This document shows, one piece after another, positions 14,837 through 23,202 of a stretch of 23,293 nucleotides of DNA (the stretch's first letter is position 1; every line of letters starts with the position of its first letter). The translations under genes and the position numbers were made by a program. The notes under the pieces were generated by a model. The model made no database searches and was not told the DNA's origin. It was given only the letters and a program-made list of their open reading frames with translations. The stretch is taken from positions 1-23,293 of the forward strand of contig CAZPTQ010000078.1 of the NCBI GenBank assembly GCA_964589365.1, written 5' to 3'. The DNA comes from M3007 sp964589365. Lineage in GTDB: Bacteria > Bacteroidota > Bacteroidia > Chitinophagales > Saprospiraceae.

Positions 14837-16942
14837 TCACTTTTGAATCACCACATTGGCATTTCGTAGGGTCTCTTCGCCGAAAAACGTAAGGTGATAA
14901 ATACCTGCAGGCCATTCTGAACAAGAAATTTGCCAAGGCTGACCGCTTGTTTTTTCTGAAAAAACCGTTTTGCCAAGTGTTTCCCGAACGGTCAGCCAGC
15001 CACTTTCACCGTCAGTTTTGACCAAAAAATGATCTGTCGAAGGGTTGGGAAATACCTCCAACGACCGGGCAGGCCGGAGTTGAACAACAGCGAGCGGGGC
15101 AAGGTCGGCAAGCGAGCGTTTCCACACACCGTCGGAAGTCATGGATGACCATAATTGTCCATCATGTACGCAAAGCCGAGAAGCCACTCGATTCTGAAAG
15201 CCTTCGTTCCAGGGCGTCCAGGTACTGCCGGCATCGGAGGAGTATGAAACGCCGGACTTCGTTGCAGCAATGAGGTAGCCACCGCTTTCCACCAAATCGT
15301 TGAAAATGCCTTCGCCCCAGGGAAAACCAGTGGTCAAGTTGTCGAACAGTTGCCAGGTTTGGCCTAAGTCTTTGGAAAACAGGAGTTTGGTTCCATACTG
15401 AGAATCGAAAAAGTTATTAAAAACAAACACCGAGTTGCCCTGTACAAAGAGCAAGCCATCCCCAAATCCCAGTGGGTTTGCAAACAATTCTACCGGTATG
15501 GTGGTGCCGACTACCGCCCAATGATCGCTGCCATCGGTGGATTGGAATAGGCGGTTATCGAAGGATTGTGCGTATAATATGCCGTTGTCATTGTCTAATT
15601 TAAGGATGTTTGTACTGTATTGTTCCAGCAAAGAAGTCATAATCTGAAAATTCTGCCCATTATTTTCTGACACATAAAAGGGTGGAAAATTTACGTCAGG
15701 TTCCCAACCGATAATTTTCTCTCCGGCAATTTCTATTCGATCCATTTGGTAAAAACTTGAATTGTTAACCGTGCTTTCCTCCCAGGTAGTGCCGCCGTCA
15801 GTTGAAAACCAGGGCTCGCCATTGATGGCCACGATTCGATTTCCATCTAATTCGGCATAGTCCAAAAACGAATAGAAAGACCAGGGCAACAAGATGTCAA
15901 CATTTTGCAATGCCCAGTTCTTCTCATCAGCAGCTAGTTGATAGATGCCTTCCCGCCCCGGAGCAAAAAGGTTTTGTCCTAAAGAGCGCAATCGGTTCGG
16001 TGATTGAGAAATCAATCCATTGTTGACCGCTGCCCAAGAATCACCGCCGTCCGCACTCCGAAAAATACCGTTGGTTCTGCCACTCGCCAGCAACTCGTCT
16101 CCGACACTTATTCCATTGACAATGATGTACAGGTTGGGTGCTGTGGTTTCCGTCCAGTTTTTTCCAAAATCACTTGTCTTGAAAATTGATCCACCCCAAA
16201 AACCATAGAGTTCGCCCTCGTGCCACACGCCATTGATCATCTGATCCATGTTAATAAAGGAAGGAATGTTTGGCAAAAAATGCTCCCAAGTAAATCCGTA
16301 GTCTGTTGAAACGGTAAGCCTGTTTGGATCGTGGTAATGGGTTACTATGATCACACTGTCTTTCACAATAATGTCGCTTACCTTTTCAATGCTGGTCAAT
16401 GTGTCCCAGCTTTGGCCGAAGTCTTCAGATGCCAAAATCGAGTTGCCGCCACTCCCATAAATCCGTTGGCCGTCAGAACACATATTGTATAAATAACTGA
16501 GCACTGGTTCCCATGTTGCGCCGTTGTCCGCAGTTCGAAAGGCGCCACCAGGCCCTCCAATCACGATCCATTGGCCAACCACAAGCTCTTCATAGATTGT
16601 AAGCGTGTCGGGCACAGGTATCGGAATCCAGGTTTGCCCCGCATCGCTCGAACGCAACATCCGAGTTGATGGATCAATGGAATATTGCCCCAAAAGCAGG
16701 GTATAGCCGTCAGTACTCAATCTCTTGCCAGAATGAGATTGGTAATTCAGGAGATTTTGCCAACTGAAACCGCTATCGGTCGAGAATTGAATTCCCGCAT
16801 TGTGCTGTGCAAAAGTGGTGTCGGCGACTTGTGCAAAATGTCGAAACGATCCGCCGGGCAGTCCATTGGTTTTTGTCCATTGGGCCGAAAGCGAACTGGC
16901 GAATGCCACGAAACAAAGCAATACTAGTAGGTTGTTTTTCAT
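14837..16942 (-). CDS. Secreted Asp-box (BNR-type) beta-propeller protein with T9SS tail
   Basis: The protein has 701 residues: a signal peptide (MKNNLLVLLCFVAFASSLSA), then a body of about twelve Asp-box repeats of the form S-x-D-x-G-x-(S/T)-W. Examples are STDSGFSW at 54-61, SSDAGQTW, TADNGATW, SEDFGQSW, STDYGFTW, SADGGDSW, STDGGTTW, SKDLGQTW and SSDAGSTW. This is the sialidase/sortilin/photosystem-assembly style propeller. Sialidase activity is not supported: I see no clear arginine triad or FRIP motif. The last 75 or so residues are a Por-type sorting domain (LEVFPNPSTDHFLVK ... WPAGIYHLTFFG, ending VVIQK), so the protein should cross the outer membrane by T9SS and be attached or released. 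It is flanked by structured gaps and probably forms its own unit. Confidence 0.88.
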   Translation of the reverse strand: MKNNLLVLLCFVAFASSLSAQWTKTNGLPGGSFRHFAQVADTTFAQHNAGIQFSTDSGFSWQNLLNYQSHSGKRLSTDGYTLLLGQYSIDPSTRMLRSSDAGQTWIPIPVPDTLTIYEELVVGQWIVIGGPGGAFRTADNGATWEPVLSYLYNMCSDGQRIYGSGGNSILASEDFGQSWDTLTSIEKVSDIIVKDSVIIVTHYHDPNRLTVSTDYGFTWEHFLPNIPSFINMDQMINGVWHEGELYGFWGGSIFKTSDFGKNWTETTAPNLYIIVNGISVGDELLASGRTNGIFRSADGGDSWAAVNNGLISQSPNRLRSLGQNLFAPGREGIYQLAADEKNWALQNVDILLPWSFYSFLDYAELDGNRIVAINGEPWFSTDGGTTWEESTVNNSSFYQMDRIEIAGEKIIGWEPDVNFPPFYVSENNGQNFQIMTSLLEQYSTNILKLDNDNGILYAQSFDNRLFQSTDGSDHWAVVGTTIPVELFANPLGFGDGLLFVQGNSVFVFNNFFDSQYGTKLLFSKDLGQTWQLFDNLTTGFPWGEGIFNDLVESGGYLIAATKSGVSYSSDAGSTWTPWNEGFQNRVASRLCVHDGQLWSSMTSDGVWKRSLADLAPLAVVQLRPARSLEVFPNPSTDHFLVKTDGESGWLTVRETLGKTVFSEKTSGQPWQISCSEWPAGIYHLTFFGEETLRNANVVIQK

Positions 16943-17006
16943 GGATAATTTGAATCAAAAGGCGATGAAAAATGGACAAAGAGGAAGACTGGAGTGTTGG
17001 TGGATA

Positions 17007-17055
17007 CTGTTCAAAAACCTGTGTCACCCGGCAGTTGACACTGGTTTTTGAACAG
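17007..17055 (-). terminator. Hairpin downstream of the beta-helix gene
   Basis: Arms 17007-17026 and 17036-17055 are 20-bp reverse complements with one mismatch around a 9-base loop. It lies 15 bases after the stop codon of the beta-helix gene and 65 bases before the Asp-box gene start. No U-run follows, but the position fits transcription termination. Confidence 0.65.
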
Positions 17056-17069
17056 CGTCCGTTTGTGCC

Positions 17070-18578
17070 TTAATGAACCAATATCTTTTGTACAGCCATC
17101 CTCTTTCCAGACAGGGTTATTTTCAGAAAATAAATGCCTTTCACTAGATTCGAGGGCAACAGCAAACGCTGCAAGCCTGGTGCCTGCTCAGCAGCCGTTA
17201 AAACTGCAATGCGTCGGTTTTGCAAATCATACAGTTGAAATAAGGGGATTGTCTTAGCCCTCCCATCGTACTGAATCCACAAATGGCTGGAAGCCGGATT
17301 GGGAAAGACCTTCAGGTGCCGGAGTGTCGCTTCAAAGGGTTCCTCCAATGCGGATAGCGGGTTCGCTTCCACTGCACCGATAGAAGGCGGGTTGGCAAAA
17401 CCATTTCCCAAAAAATCAAACGCAGGGTCGTCCAGCGCAAGTCCCGCCCCAGCCGCCGGACTATTGGTGGGAATAGAAAAGTCGTCATTAGCAGGGTCAA
17501 AAAACAAAGGATTGGCGTTGAGGATGTTGTTCTGGTCCACAACCGGAATGGACGGACCGCTCCAGTTAGGGTCGTCGAAATTGTACCAAAGATTGTTGGA
17601 AAAAACAAAACTCTCAGGACGTGTATTTGGGCCAATATTGGTTTCGGTGGAAAGATTGTTGCCCAGAAAAACGATGTTGTTGCGAAAGGAGTTGTCGCCG
17701 CATTCAAGAAAACGGCTGGGATCCACCGTTTCCTGAAGGATGCGGATGACCCAGTTTTGGGGCTGATAAATGGTGTTGTTGACCACCTCTACTTGCACCG
17801 CGCCCACATAGGCGATGGGTGCCCAGGAACCGACAATGATGTTGGAAAATACCTGAATACGCGCTGCTTCAAAATGCGCCGTATCAGGTCGGAAAAACTG
17901 CAAACCCGTGCTGCCGCCAATATTGAGGGTGCGCTGGCCGCCATTGCGAAAAAAATTGCCTTCGATGCGTACATGTTCCGTTCCGCCTTTGCATTGGATG
18001 GAATTCGAGCCAAGATTCTCGAAGAAATTGCCCTGTATAATGCCATGATGGCAGCCCACCATGTCAATGCCGCTGCCACCTGCCGCGCCGTTCCGAAATT
18101 CGCAATTTCGTATCTCGAAATGGTTGAGGCCGGAGAGTTTCAGCAAGTCGTTGTTGCCACTGGCCGACATGTCGCGGAACACGCAATTTTCAAAAACAAC
18201 ATGGTGCGCTGGAGTGTCATAGCTGCCGCCATCGTCAGTGTTCACGCCGTTGCCGGTCTGATGCTGAAAAATCAGCCCAATGATGTGCAGATATGCAGGC
18301 TCCACAAACTGGATGGCATTGCCGCCACCTTCAAAAATGACCGTCTCGCCCTGCGCGTTTCGGATAGTGATCCATTGGTCGGCATTGCCTTTTAAATTGG
18401 TGATAGTCAAGCCCCCAGCATAAGTGCCCCCGTGTATAATAATGGTATCGCCTGGCTGTGTAATGCCGGCGGCGGCGTTTAAAGTGGCATAAGTTTGACC
18501 GCTGCCGACATGGTGCGTGGCGGCAGACAAACGTATACAGAACAATAGGAACAGGAACGTGTAGCGTGTTTTTTTCAT
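17070..18578 (-). CDS. Secreted right-handed beta-helix protein with T9SS tail
   Basis: I chose the ATG at 18578 (502 residues) because it puts the signal peptide MKKTRYTFLFLLFCIRLSA at the N-terminus. The body begins HHVGSGQTYATLNAAAGIT, followed by GDTIIIHGGTY, the opening common to parallel beta-helix proteins of the pectate-lyase/DUF1565 superfamily. Repeated coils follow, such as VVFENCVFRDM, FEIRNCEFRNG, GIIQGNFFENLG and VRIEGNFFRNGG. A closing NSPAAGAG...DFLGNGFANPPSIGAVE segment is frequent in these proteins. The last 80 or so residues (LKVFPNPASSHLWIQ ... LVKGIYFLKITLSGKR, ending KILVH) are a T9SS sorting tail. It probably binds or cleaves polysaccharide at the surface, but no catalytic residues can be assigned. 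Confidence 0.88.
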   Translation of the reverse strand: MKKTRYTFLFLLFCIRLSAATHHVGSGQTYATLNAAAGITQPGDTIIIHGGTYAGGLTITNLKGNADQWITIRNAQGETVIFEGGGNAIQFVEPAYLHIIGLIFQHQTGNGVNTDDGGSYDTPAHHVVFENCVFRDMSASGNNDLLKLSGLNHFEIRNCEFRNGAAGGSGIDMVGCHHGIIQGNFFENLGSNSIQCKGGTEHVRIEGNFFRNGGQRTLNIGGSTGLQFFRPDTAHFEAARIQVFSNIIVGSWAPIAYVGAVQVEVVNNTIYQPQNWVIRILQETVDPSRFLECGDNSFRNNIVFLGNNLSTETNIGPNTRPESFVFSNNLWYNFDDPNWSGPSIPVVDQNNILNANPLFFDPANDDFSIPTNSPAAGAGLALDDPAFDFLGNGFANPPSIGAVEANPLSALEEPFEATLRHLKVFPNPASSHLWIQYDGRAKTIPLFQLYDLQNRRIAVLTAAEQAPGLQRLLLPSNLVKGIYFLKITLSGKRMAVQKILVH

Positions 18579-18640
18579 GACTTTTGAATTAGTTTGGTAG
18601 CGATGGGTTTGTTGGGTAAGGGAGGCATTGTATTGCTTCA

Positions 18641-18973
18641 TCAAAGTATGAGTCTGGCGTATGGTGGCCAGCTTAAAGATTTGCTTGCTTCATAATATTC
18701 GTTTGCCCTTTTTTCGTCATTGTTCAGAAAGTACACCAAACCGTAGAAGTATTCGTCCTCAATGGTTTCAGGCTGCAATTGCAAGGCTCTATTTATTACT
18801 TCCGCCTTTTGTCTCGGTGCTCGCTCGCAATGGTACAGCAGCGCGAGTTGAGCCCAGTATTGAATGTTAAGCGGTTGCAGGCGCAGGGCTTTTTCATATC
18901 GCCATACCCTGATCCCTGACCTTGCCAGGTCGTCATAGACCCGTAAGGCAAGTTGGCTGTCTTCAGGCGGCAT
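18641..18973 (-). CDS. Small TPR-like protein
   Basis: The 110 residues show two to three degenerate tetratricopeptide units: YEKALRLQPLNIQYWAQLALLY, INRALQLQPETIEDEYFYGLVY and NNDEKRANEYYEASKSL. There is no signal peptide or membrane segment. An in-frame TAA lies two codons upstream of the ATG, so it is not an extension of a longer frame. It starts 26 bases after the end of the frameshifted gene on the same strand and ends 62 bases before the beta-helix gene. It may act as a protein-interaction partner of its neighbours, or be a remnant of a larger TPR protein. Function is unknown. Confidence 0.6.
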   Translation of the reverse strand: MPPEDSQLALRVYDDLARSGIRVWRYEKALRLQPLNIQYWAQLALLYHCERAPRQKAEVINRALQLQPETIEDEYFYGLVYFLNNDEKRANEYYEASKSLSWPPYARLIL

Positions 18974-18999
18974 AACTTAGAAACACCTTCGGCGCAGGC

Positions 19000-20086
19000 T
19001 CAGGGTCTATCCCAAGAGACTGGGGTCTTGACGATGGGATTGACCGGAACATTTTTAATGGATGCGACAAAAAGGCTCCAATTTGTTGAATTTTGTTGTT
19101 TGGCATAGCGAAAGAAGGCGGAGTATTGCATGGTGTTGCGAGCTGCCCGATAGACGGCCGGATTGAATTGTTCCAAGTTGCTTCGCTGGGCTTTCATGCG
19201 CTGGTTCAGGCCGTCTAATACAATCACTTCTGGTCGTAACGCATCTGCCTCCTTCACTTTTCCGGCTCGCATTTCCTGATAAGCAGCAAAATCTGATTTC
19301 CAAAAATGATAGTAAGGCGCGCCAGTCAAGGTCAGGGCTTTTCCTGCGCGTCCTATCCGCACGTCTTCTCCGTAGTCCGTGAGCACATAAGATTGAAACT
19401 GGGCTGAAGTTATCTCAGATTCAAGACTTATTGCTGCTTGTTGTGCTTGTCGCTCCGGTGTGTCCGTTTCGCCAGCACCCAAAATCAGGGTATTTTCAAA
19501 AATTGGGAGTTTCCAAAATTCGGAAAGGTCAATAAGCAAAATGTCGCTGTTCAGGAGTCGTATTCCAAGCAGTGTGTTTTTAAATGCCCTGTGATAAACG
19601 ATATGATAAGCGTGCTCTGTGGACTGAGGCCCAAAAAGCGAAACACAGGACTGAAATTCGCTGTTTGAATACTCCAACCAGTGGAACAAGTTGCCAATCG
19701 TAAAGCGAAGCGGTCAGCGTATCTTTTCCCATGATTACGTCAAGGCGTTGCCCATCCATCTTTTTAGCATTGTAGAACAAGGAGAACTTGCCTGCCGGAA
19801 AGTCTGCCGCTGGTTGGGCAATGCTTTGAAAGGCTACACCGCCAATCGTATTTAGAAAGTCGTAGTCATACAAATCAGCCGGTGCGTTCAATGGCCGCTC
19901 GAGCACATCTTCCTTCATTGGAACCTGCATCGGAGCCATGTACTGAATAGGCATCAAATACTTTTTATTTTTACCGAAATACCAATTTTGCGCCGATAAA
20001 CTGAAGGACGCAATCAAGACCAGAAGCAAAGAAAAAAAATGTCGGAAATAAAGGGGTTGCGAGTGATCAAAGAGAATGACTTTCAT
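19000..20086 (-). pseudogene. Secreted protein of unknown function, split by a frameshift
   Basis: Two overlapping minus-strand frames make one protein. The 5' part (from ATG 20086) has a signal anchor/peptide (FFSLLLVLIASFSLSAQ) and runs to TLTASLYDWQLVPLV. The 3' part continues EYSNSEFQSCVSLFGPQ and ends VKTPVSWDRP at 19000. The two join if one base is removed near 19674-19681, where CTGGTTGGAG would become CTGGTGGAG (L-V-E). After that point the first frame turns into cysteine/arginine-rich sequence and stops at 19580, and the second frame lacks an ATG. The restored product is about 360 residues, exported, without a T9SS tail that I can see. I do not recognise a family. A sequencing error would give the same picture. 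Confidence 0.65.
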
Positions 20087-20118
20087 AACTGCGAGTTAAT
20101 TTGGCTTGTGTAGAGCTA

Positions 20119-20276
20119 AGGAACGCGGACGGAATAAGGTAATAGTTCTGGCGGCCTTGTTTTGGACCTGTCTTCGTTGCTCGTTGGTTGTTTAGCCCCA
20201 CTAAATGCCCTCCTCGCGCCTTGACAGAACCAAAAACGGCTCCCCAAAACTATTACCTTATTCCGTCCGCGTTCCT
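20119..20276. repeat. Long nested palindrome in the gap between the S41 peptidase and the frameshifted gene
   Basis: Outer arms 20119-20147 and 20248-20276 are perfect 29-bp reverse complements. Pairing continues imperfectly inwards: GTTTTGGACCTGTC near 20158-20171 against GACAGAACCAAAAAC near 20223-20237, then TTTAG/CTAAA near 20190-20204. The full element of about 158 bases can form one long hairpin. It starts about 30 bases upstream of the start codon at 20086. No open reading frame or transposase is inside. The remaining gap, 20277-20377, shows nothing recognisable. Confidence 0.9.
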
Positions 20277-20377
20277 AAGGGAGTAATAATTTTTAAAATA
20301 TTTGCCTTTATCCAGAATTTATTCTCCATATTGCCCATTGCAAGGAGTGTGTTCCATAACCACGGACTTGAAGATTT

Positions 20378-21814
20378 TCACTTGAAACTTATCCCTTTAC
20401 TCAAGCCCTCCAGCACATATTCCAACGCATCCTCCCCCTTCACTTTGATATTAGGTTGCACCCCTACCCTATCCAAGCGATTACCGTCCGGTGTATAGTA
20501 ATCGGCGTTGGGGATCACGGCAGTGAACCCACTCCGAAGCGGGTAGCTCGACGCACTCAGCATGGCACCTGCGGTATGTTCACCTACCATCGTGACGCGC
20601 CCCGAGTTTTTCAAATTCCAGGCAAGCGGCTCACAGGCACTTGCCGAACGGCGGTCAGTGAGCAGAAAAACCTTGCCGGTGAATCGTTGCGGACCGGGCC
20701 GGGCTTTCAGAACCACAAACCCTTGCTCATCAAGTTCTTGCAGGAATTCCAGCACATCGGCCTTACCAAAAGCGGGCATGGCTGCCAGTTCGGTGGCAGT
20801 GGGCGGAGCCGGGTGTGTATTGAACCATTTTTGGGTGAGATACACGCCTGTGGGGGTTTCTTCCGGCACGAGGTATTGGGCGAGGGTCATGCCGCCTTCA
20901 AGTGAGCCGCCGCTGTTCCCTCGTATGTCAACAATGAGGTTTTGATAGTTTTTTGCCAGTACGATCTGCATAACACTGTCCACATCTCGGCCTGGGCAAT
21001 GAAAAGATTTAATCCGCAGCACCACAGTTTCAGCCGTTTTTTCTTCGAGCGAAACCTGGCCTGAACGGAACGCGAATCGTTGTTTAATTTGAGCAGCTCC
21101 AGCATTGGGGCGTTCGGTACGAAACAGGGATTTATGGGTAAATGGCAGTTTTTTCGAGTGCGTGAAGAAGGCAAACACGAGGTCGAGGTCGTCTTTCGCG
21201 TTGTTCCCAGCCTCGGTCATTTTTTTGGCAAACACCTTCCATTCCTTCGTTGCAAGCACTTTTCGATCATAAATCCTTGTTTCGTAGGTCGCCAACAACT
21301 CCTTTACAACAACGGGGTATGCGTCAATCGGGGCCAAGGAATCGGAGCGAATGCCTTCGACAACGCCAATGTTTTTGCCTTTGGAATTCTGAAGCGGAAT
21401 AACGAGCCGACCGTTTTCCAGGGTTCCCTGGCATTGAAATGCAGGGCTGACTACGATATCGAGCGTTCCAGTAAAAAGCACCTTGTTTTCGGTCCCGTTC
21501 GCCTTCCCTTCGGTGAGGTTTATAAAGGCGCCGCTGACAAGCATGGTTTTTTGGGAAAAACATTTTGCCATGCCCGCCTTGAATCCGCCCAAGAGGTTTT
21601 TGACGGCTTTTCGGTGCGAACTGGCCTTAAAATTCTTTTCGTTGGAAAATCTGAAATAGAGTGTGCTCCGCATTACTCCAAGGTCATTGTGACGTAGCGT
21701 TACGTTCCAATTGCCGCCCAATGCCTCAACGGGGCTTTGAGCGGCGAGTGGAAAAAAAAGACTGGAAGCCAGCATAGCGGCGAGGGCGATGAGGACAAAT
21801 TTTAACAGGTTCAT
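20378..21814 (-). CDS. S41-family (tail-specific/tricorn-like) serine peptidase, exported
   Basis: I chose the ATG at 21814 (478 residues) because it gives the signal peptide MNLLKFVLIALAAMLASSLFFPLAAQ; the upstream frame only reads through heptad repeats. A poorly conserved N-terminal domain (about 30-200) precedes the peptidase domain. In that domain LIVDIRGNSGGS (about 293-304) is the hallmark S41 loop, and LLTDRRSASACEPLAW carries the predicted nucleophile (about S392). GEHTAGAMLSASSY takes the place of the GexTyGKG stretch, so the Ser-Lys dyad lysine is missing. This is seen in the Ser-His tricorn/IRBP-like branch. PDGNRLDRVGVQPNI near the C-terminus is also typical of S41. It is likely periplasmic or cell-envelope; the substrate is unknown. 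A heptad repeat array lies seven bases upstream of the start. Confidence 0.88.
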   Translation of the reverse strand: MNLLKFVLIALAAMLASSLFFPLAAQSPVEALGGNWNVTLRHNDLGVMRSTLYFRFSNEKNFKASSHRKAVKNLLGGFKAGMAKCFSQKTMLVSGAFINLTEGKANGTENKVLFTGTLDIVVSPAFQCQGTLENGRLVIPLQNSKGKNIGVVEGIRSDSLAPIDAYPVVVKELLATYETRIYDRKVLATKEWKVFAKKMTEAGNNAKDDLDLVFAFFTHSKKLPFTHKSLFRTERPNAGAAQIKQRFAFRSGQVSLEEKTAETVVLRIKSFHCPGRDVDSVMQIVLAKNYQNLIVDIRGNSGGSLEGGMTLAQYLVPEETPTGVYLTQKWFNTHPAPPTATELAAMPAFGKADVLEFLQELDEQGFVVLKARPGPQRFTGKVFLLTDRRSASACEPLAWNLKNSGRVTMVGEHTAGAMLSASSYPLRSGFTAVIPNADYYTPDGNRLDRVGVQPNIKVKGEDALEYVLEGLSKGISFK

Positions 21815-21821
21815 TTTTAGT

Positions 21822-21877
21822 GGTAAGTGATAAGTGGTGAGTGATAAGTGGTGAGTGATAAGTGGTGAGTGATAAGT
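21822..21877. repeat. Heptamer tandem repeat, eight units, upstream of the S41 gene
   Basis: Eight consecutive 7-base units follow the pattern G(G/A)T(A/G)AGT, alternating GATAAGT and GGTGAGT, so the higher-order unit is 14 bases. The array lies directly between the S41 start codon (21814) and its presumed promoter region. It differs in sequence from the arrays at 43-84 and 2333-2361 but has the same period. Confidence 0.92.
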
Positions 21878-22009
21878 GGTTGCGGTAAAATGCCGATTGA
21901 CAATCAGCATGGACAAAGATGGTGCAGGGGCCGGATGGGATGCAAGGGGGATGGCTTGAGACAAGGTTTTTCGACTGCGAAGCAAGCCGGTTACCATTGA
22001 CGTTTTACT

Positions 22010-22041
22010 TGAAATACGGTTTTCACTGCCTGAAATACGGT
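22010..22041 (+). promoter_or_regulatory. Direct repeat, possible LytTR operator
   Basis: TGAAATACGGT occurs exactly at 22010-22020 and 22031-22041, with starts 21 bases apart, i.e. two helical turns. It lies 29 bases upstream of the LytTR gene ATG. LytTR regulators bind direct repeats with about this spacing, so autoregulation is a reasonable inference. A near-match to the -7 box (TACCTTCG, 22052-22059) lies just downstream. Confidence 0.45.
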
Positions 22042-22069
22042 CAGCTAAACGCTACCTTCGCCGCTGCAA

Positions 22070-22999
22070 ATGCTGGAAAACACGAAACACGAAACAGAAA
22101 CGATACCGCTCACATTCCGCCTCGCCAAGGGTTGGCACTGGCTGTGGTTTACCTTGTTGGGGGTGCTACTATACCAGTTTTTCACCCTGCAAAGACCCGG
22201 ATTTGGCGAATTGGGGCCATTGCTCAAAGGCCGGATTTGGGAATACTTCCGCTCGCTTCTGGGTTATTACATGCTGTTTGAGCTGGTTTCGGTGTTTATT
22301 TTTATGCGCCTGGCAACGCAATATGTCCGTTTGGCACGAATGGATCGGATAAGTCTCACCATGAGCGGGGTACTGGGACATCAACTGCGGTTTTTGCCTT
22401 TTGTGCTAGGCTCTATTTTGGTGTTCGGCCCCATTACCAATGGCCTTCGTTATCTGGCTGTTTTTTATCCAGACTACACTTGGGCGAGCTATTTTCCAGA
22501 GTATTTTTTTACTGCACGGATGTATGTCAATTACCTTTTGCCATTTCTGATTTTTGGTTATTTGGTGCTGAATATCAACCTGTTTCTGGACTACAACGAT
22601 TGGCAAAGAGCACGTTTTACACGCTTGACGCAAGCTGGCGCAGGAACGGCAACGGATAAATTTCTAAAAACTGTGGAAGCCCGCGACGAAGAAGGCGAAA
22701 CCCTGCTCGCGGTTCGCGACATATTATGGTTTGAGGTAGAAGAGAAAAACTACCTGGCATTCACCCGTGGCAAGACCTACAACATCCGCAAAACGCTCGG
22801 CGAACTGGAAGCCGAGCTTGACCCTGCGCAGTTTTTCAGGGTCAACCGTGCCGTGATCATCAATCTCGCATTTCTCAAAAATTACTCGTTCTGGGAACAT
22901 GACAAGTACATCTTGCGCCTAGCGGACGACAAAACGGAATTTGTAATGCAGCGCGTAAGGTTGAAGGAATTGCGAAAGCGACTGACCAGTCACCAATAA
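22070..22999 (+). CDS. Membrane-anchored LytTR-family transcriptional regulator
   Basis: The 309 residues comprise four predicted membrane helices in the first 190 (around 25-42, 62-80, 106-130 and 150-172) and a LytTR DNA-binding domain at about 205-305. The binding domain shows VRDILWFEVEEKNYLAFTR, the IRKTLGELE helix and the FFRVNRAVIINLAFLKNY core, a strong match to this domain. There is no receiver domain, so it is not a classical response regulator. It may sense a membrane signal directly, or be controlled by an unseen partner. The gene is divergent from the S41 peptidase, with about 255 bases between the starts, and has a 21-base-spaced direct repeat before it. No histidine kinase of the LytS type is adjacent. 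Confidence 0.9.
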   Translation: MLENTKHETETIPLTFRLAKGWHWLWFTLLGVLLYQFFTLQRPGFGELGPLLKGRIWEYFRSLLGYYMLFELVSVFIFMRLATQYVRLARMDRISLTMSGVLGHQLRFLPFVLGSILVFGPITNGLRYLAVFYPDYTWASYFPEYFFTARMYVNYLLPFLIFGYLVLNINLFLDYNDWQRARFTRLTQAGAGTATDKFLKTVEARDEEGETLLAVRDILWFEVEEKNYLAFTRGKTYNIRKTLGELEAELDPAQFFRVNRAVIINLAFLKNYSFWEHDKYILRLADDKTEFVMQRVRLKELRKRLTSHQ

Positions 23000-23061
23000 A
23001 CCAATCACCATTAGTGCATTTTGGGGACCTATGGCCGTTTTGTTTGCCAGGGCTGATGTAG

Positions 23062-23096
23062 AGCAGTGACACTTTTTTTAAAAAAGAGTCACTGCT
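23062..23096. terminator. Hairpin downstream of the LytTR gene
   Basis: Arms 23062-23078 and 23080-23096 pair over 17 bases with one mismatch, with T7 and A6 runs meeting at the tip. It lies 63 bases after the LytTR stop and before the rplU promoter, so it could insulate the two genes. Confidence 0.65.
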
Positions 23097-23117
23097 GCGA
23101 AGAATTTCAGGCCATGC

Positions 23118-23172
23118 TTGGATATTTTGCAGTCTAGAAGTACCTTTGCCAGCCTTTTTCAAAAAGGTACTT
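23118..23172 (+). promoter_or_regulatory. rplU promoter and overlapping hairpin
   Basis: TACCTTTG at 23141-23148 is an exact TAnnTTTG -7 box, with TTG at 23118-23120 as a plausible -33 element at 20-base spacing. The predicted transcription start is near 23155, about 48 bases before the ATG. A 10-bp inverted repeat (23138-23147 with 23163-23172, AAGTACCTTT/AAAGGTACTT) covers the -7 box and the start site. Confidence 0.55.
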
Positions 23173-23202
23173 TATTTTCATCTAACTCACAGATTTACAA
23201 CA

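Noticed and set aside
14837..16942. Sialidase
   Set aside because: Asp-boxes alone do not show sialidase activity; no FRIP motif or arginine triad was found.
20119..20276. Insertion sequence
   Set aside because: No transposase frame and no clear target duplication; only a palindrome can be supported.
20378..21814. S41 protein as an inactive peptidase because the dyad lysine is absent
   Set aside because: A Ser-His branch of S41 lacks this lysine, and the serine motif is intact.
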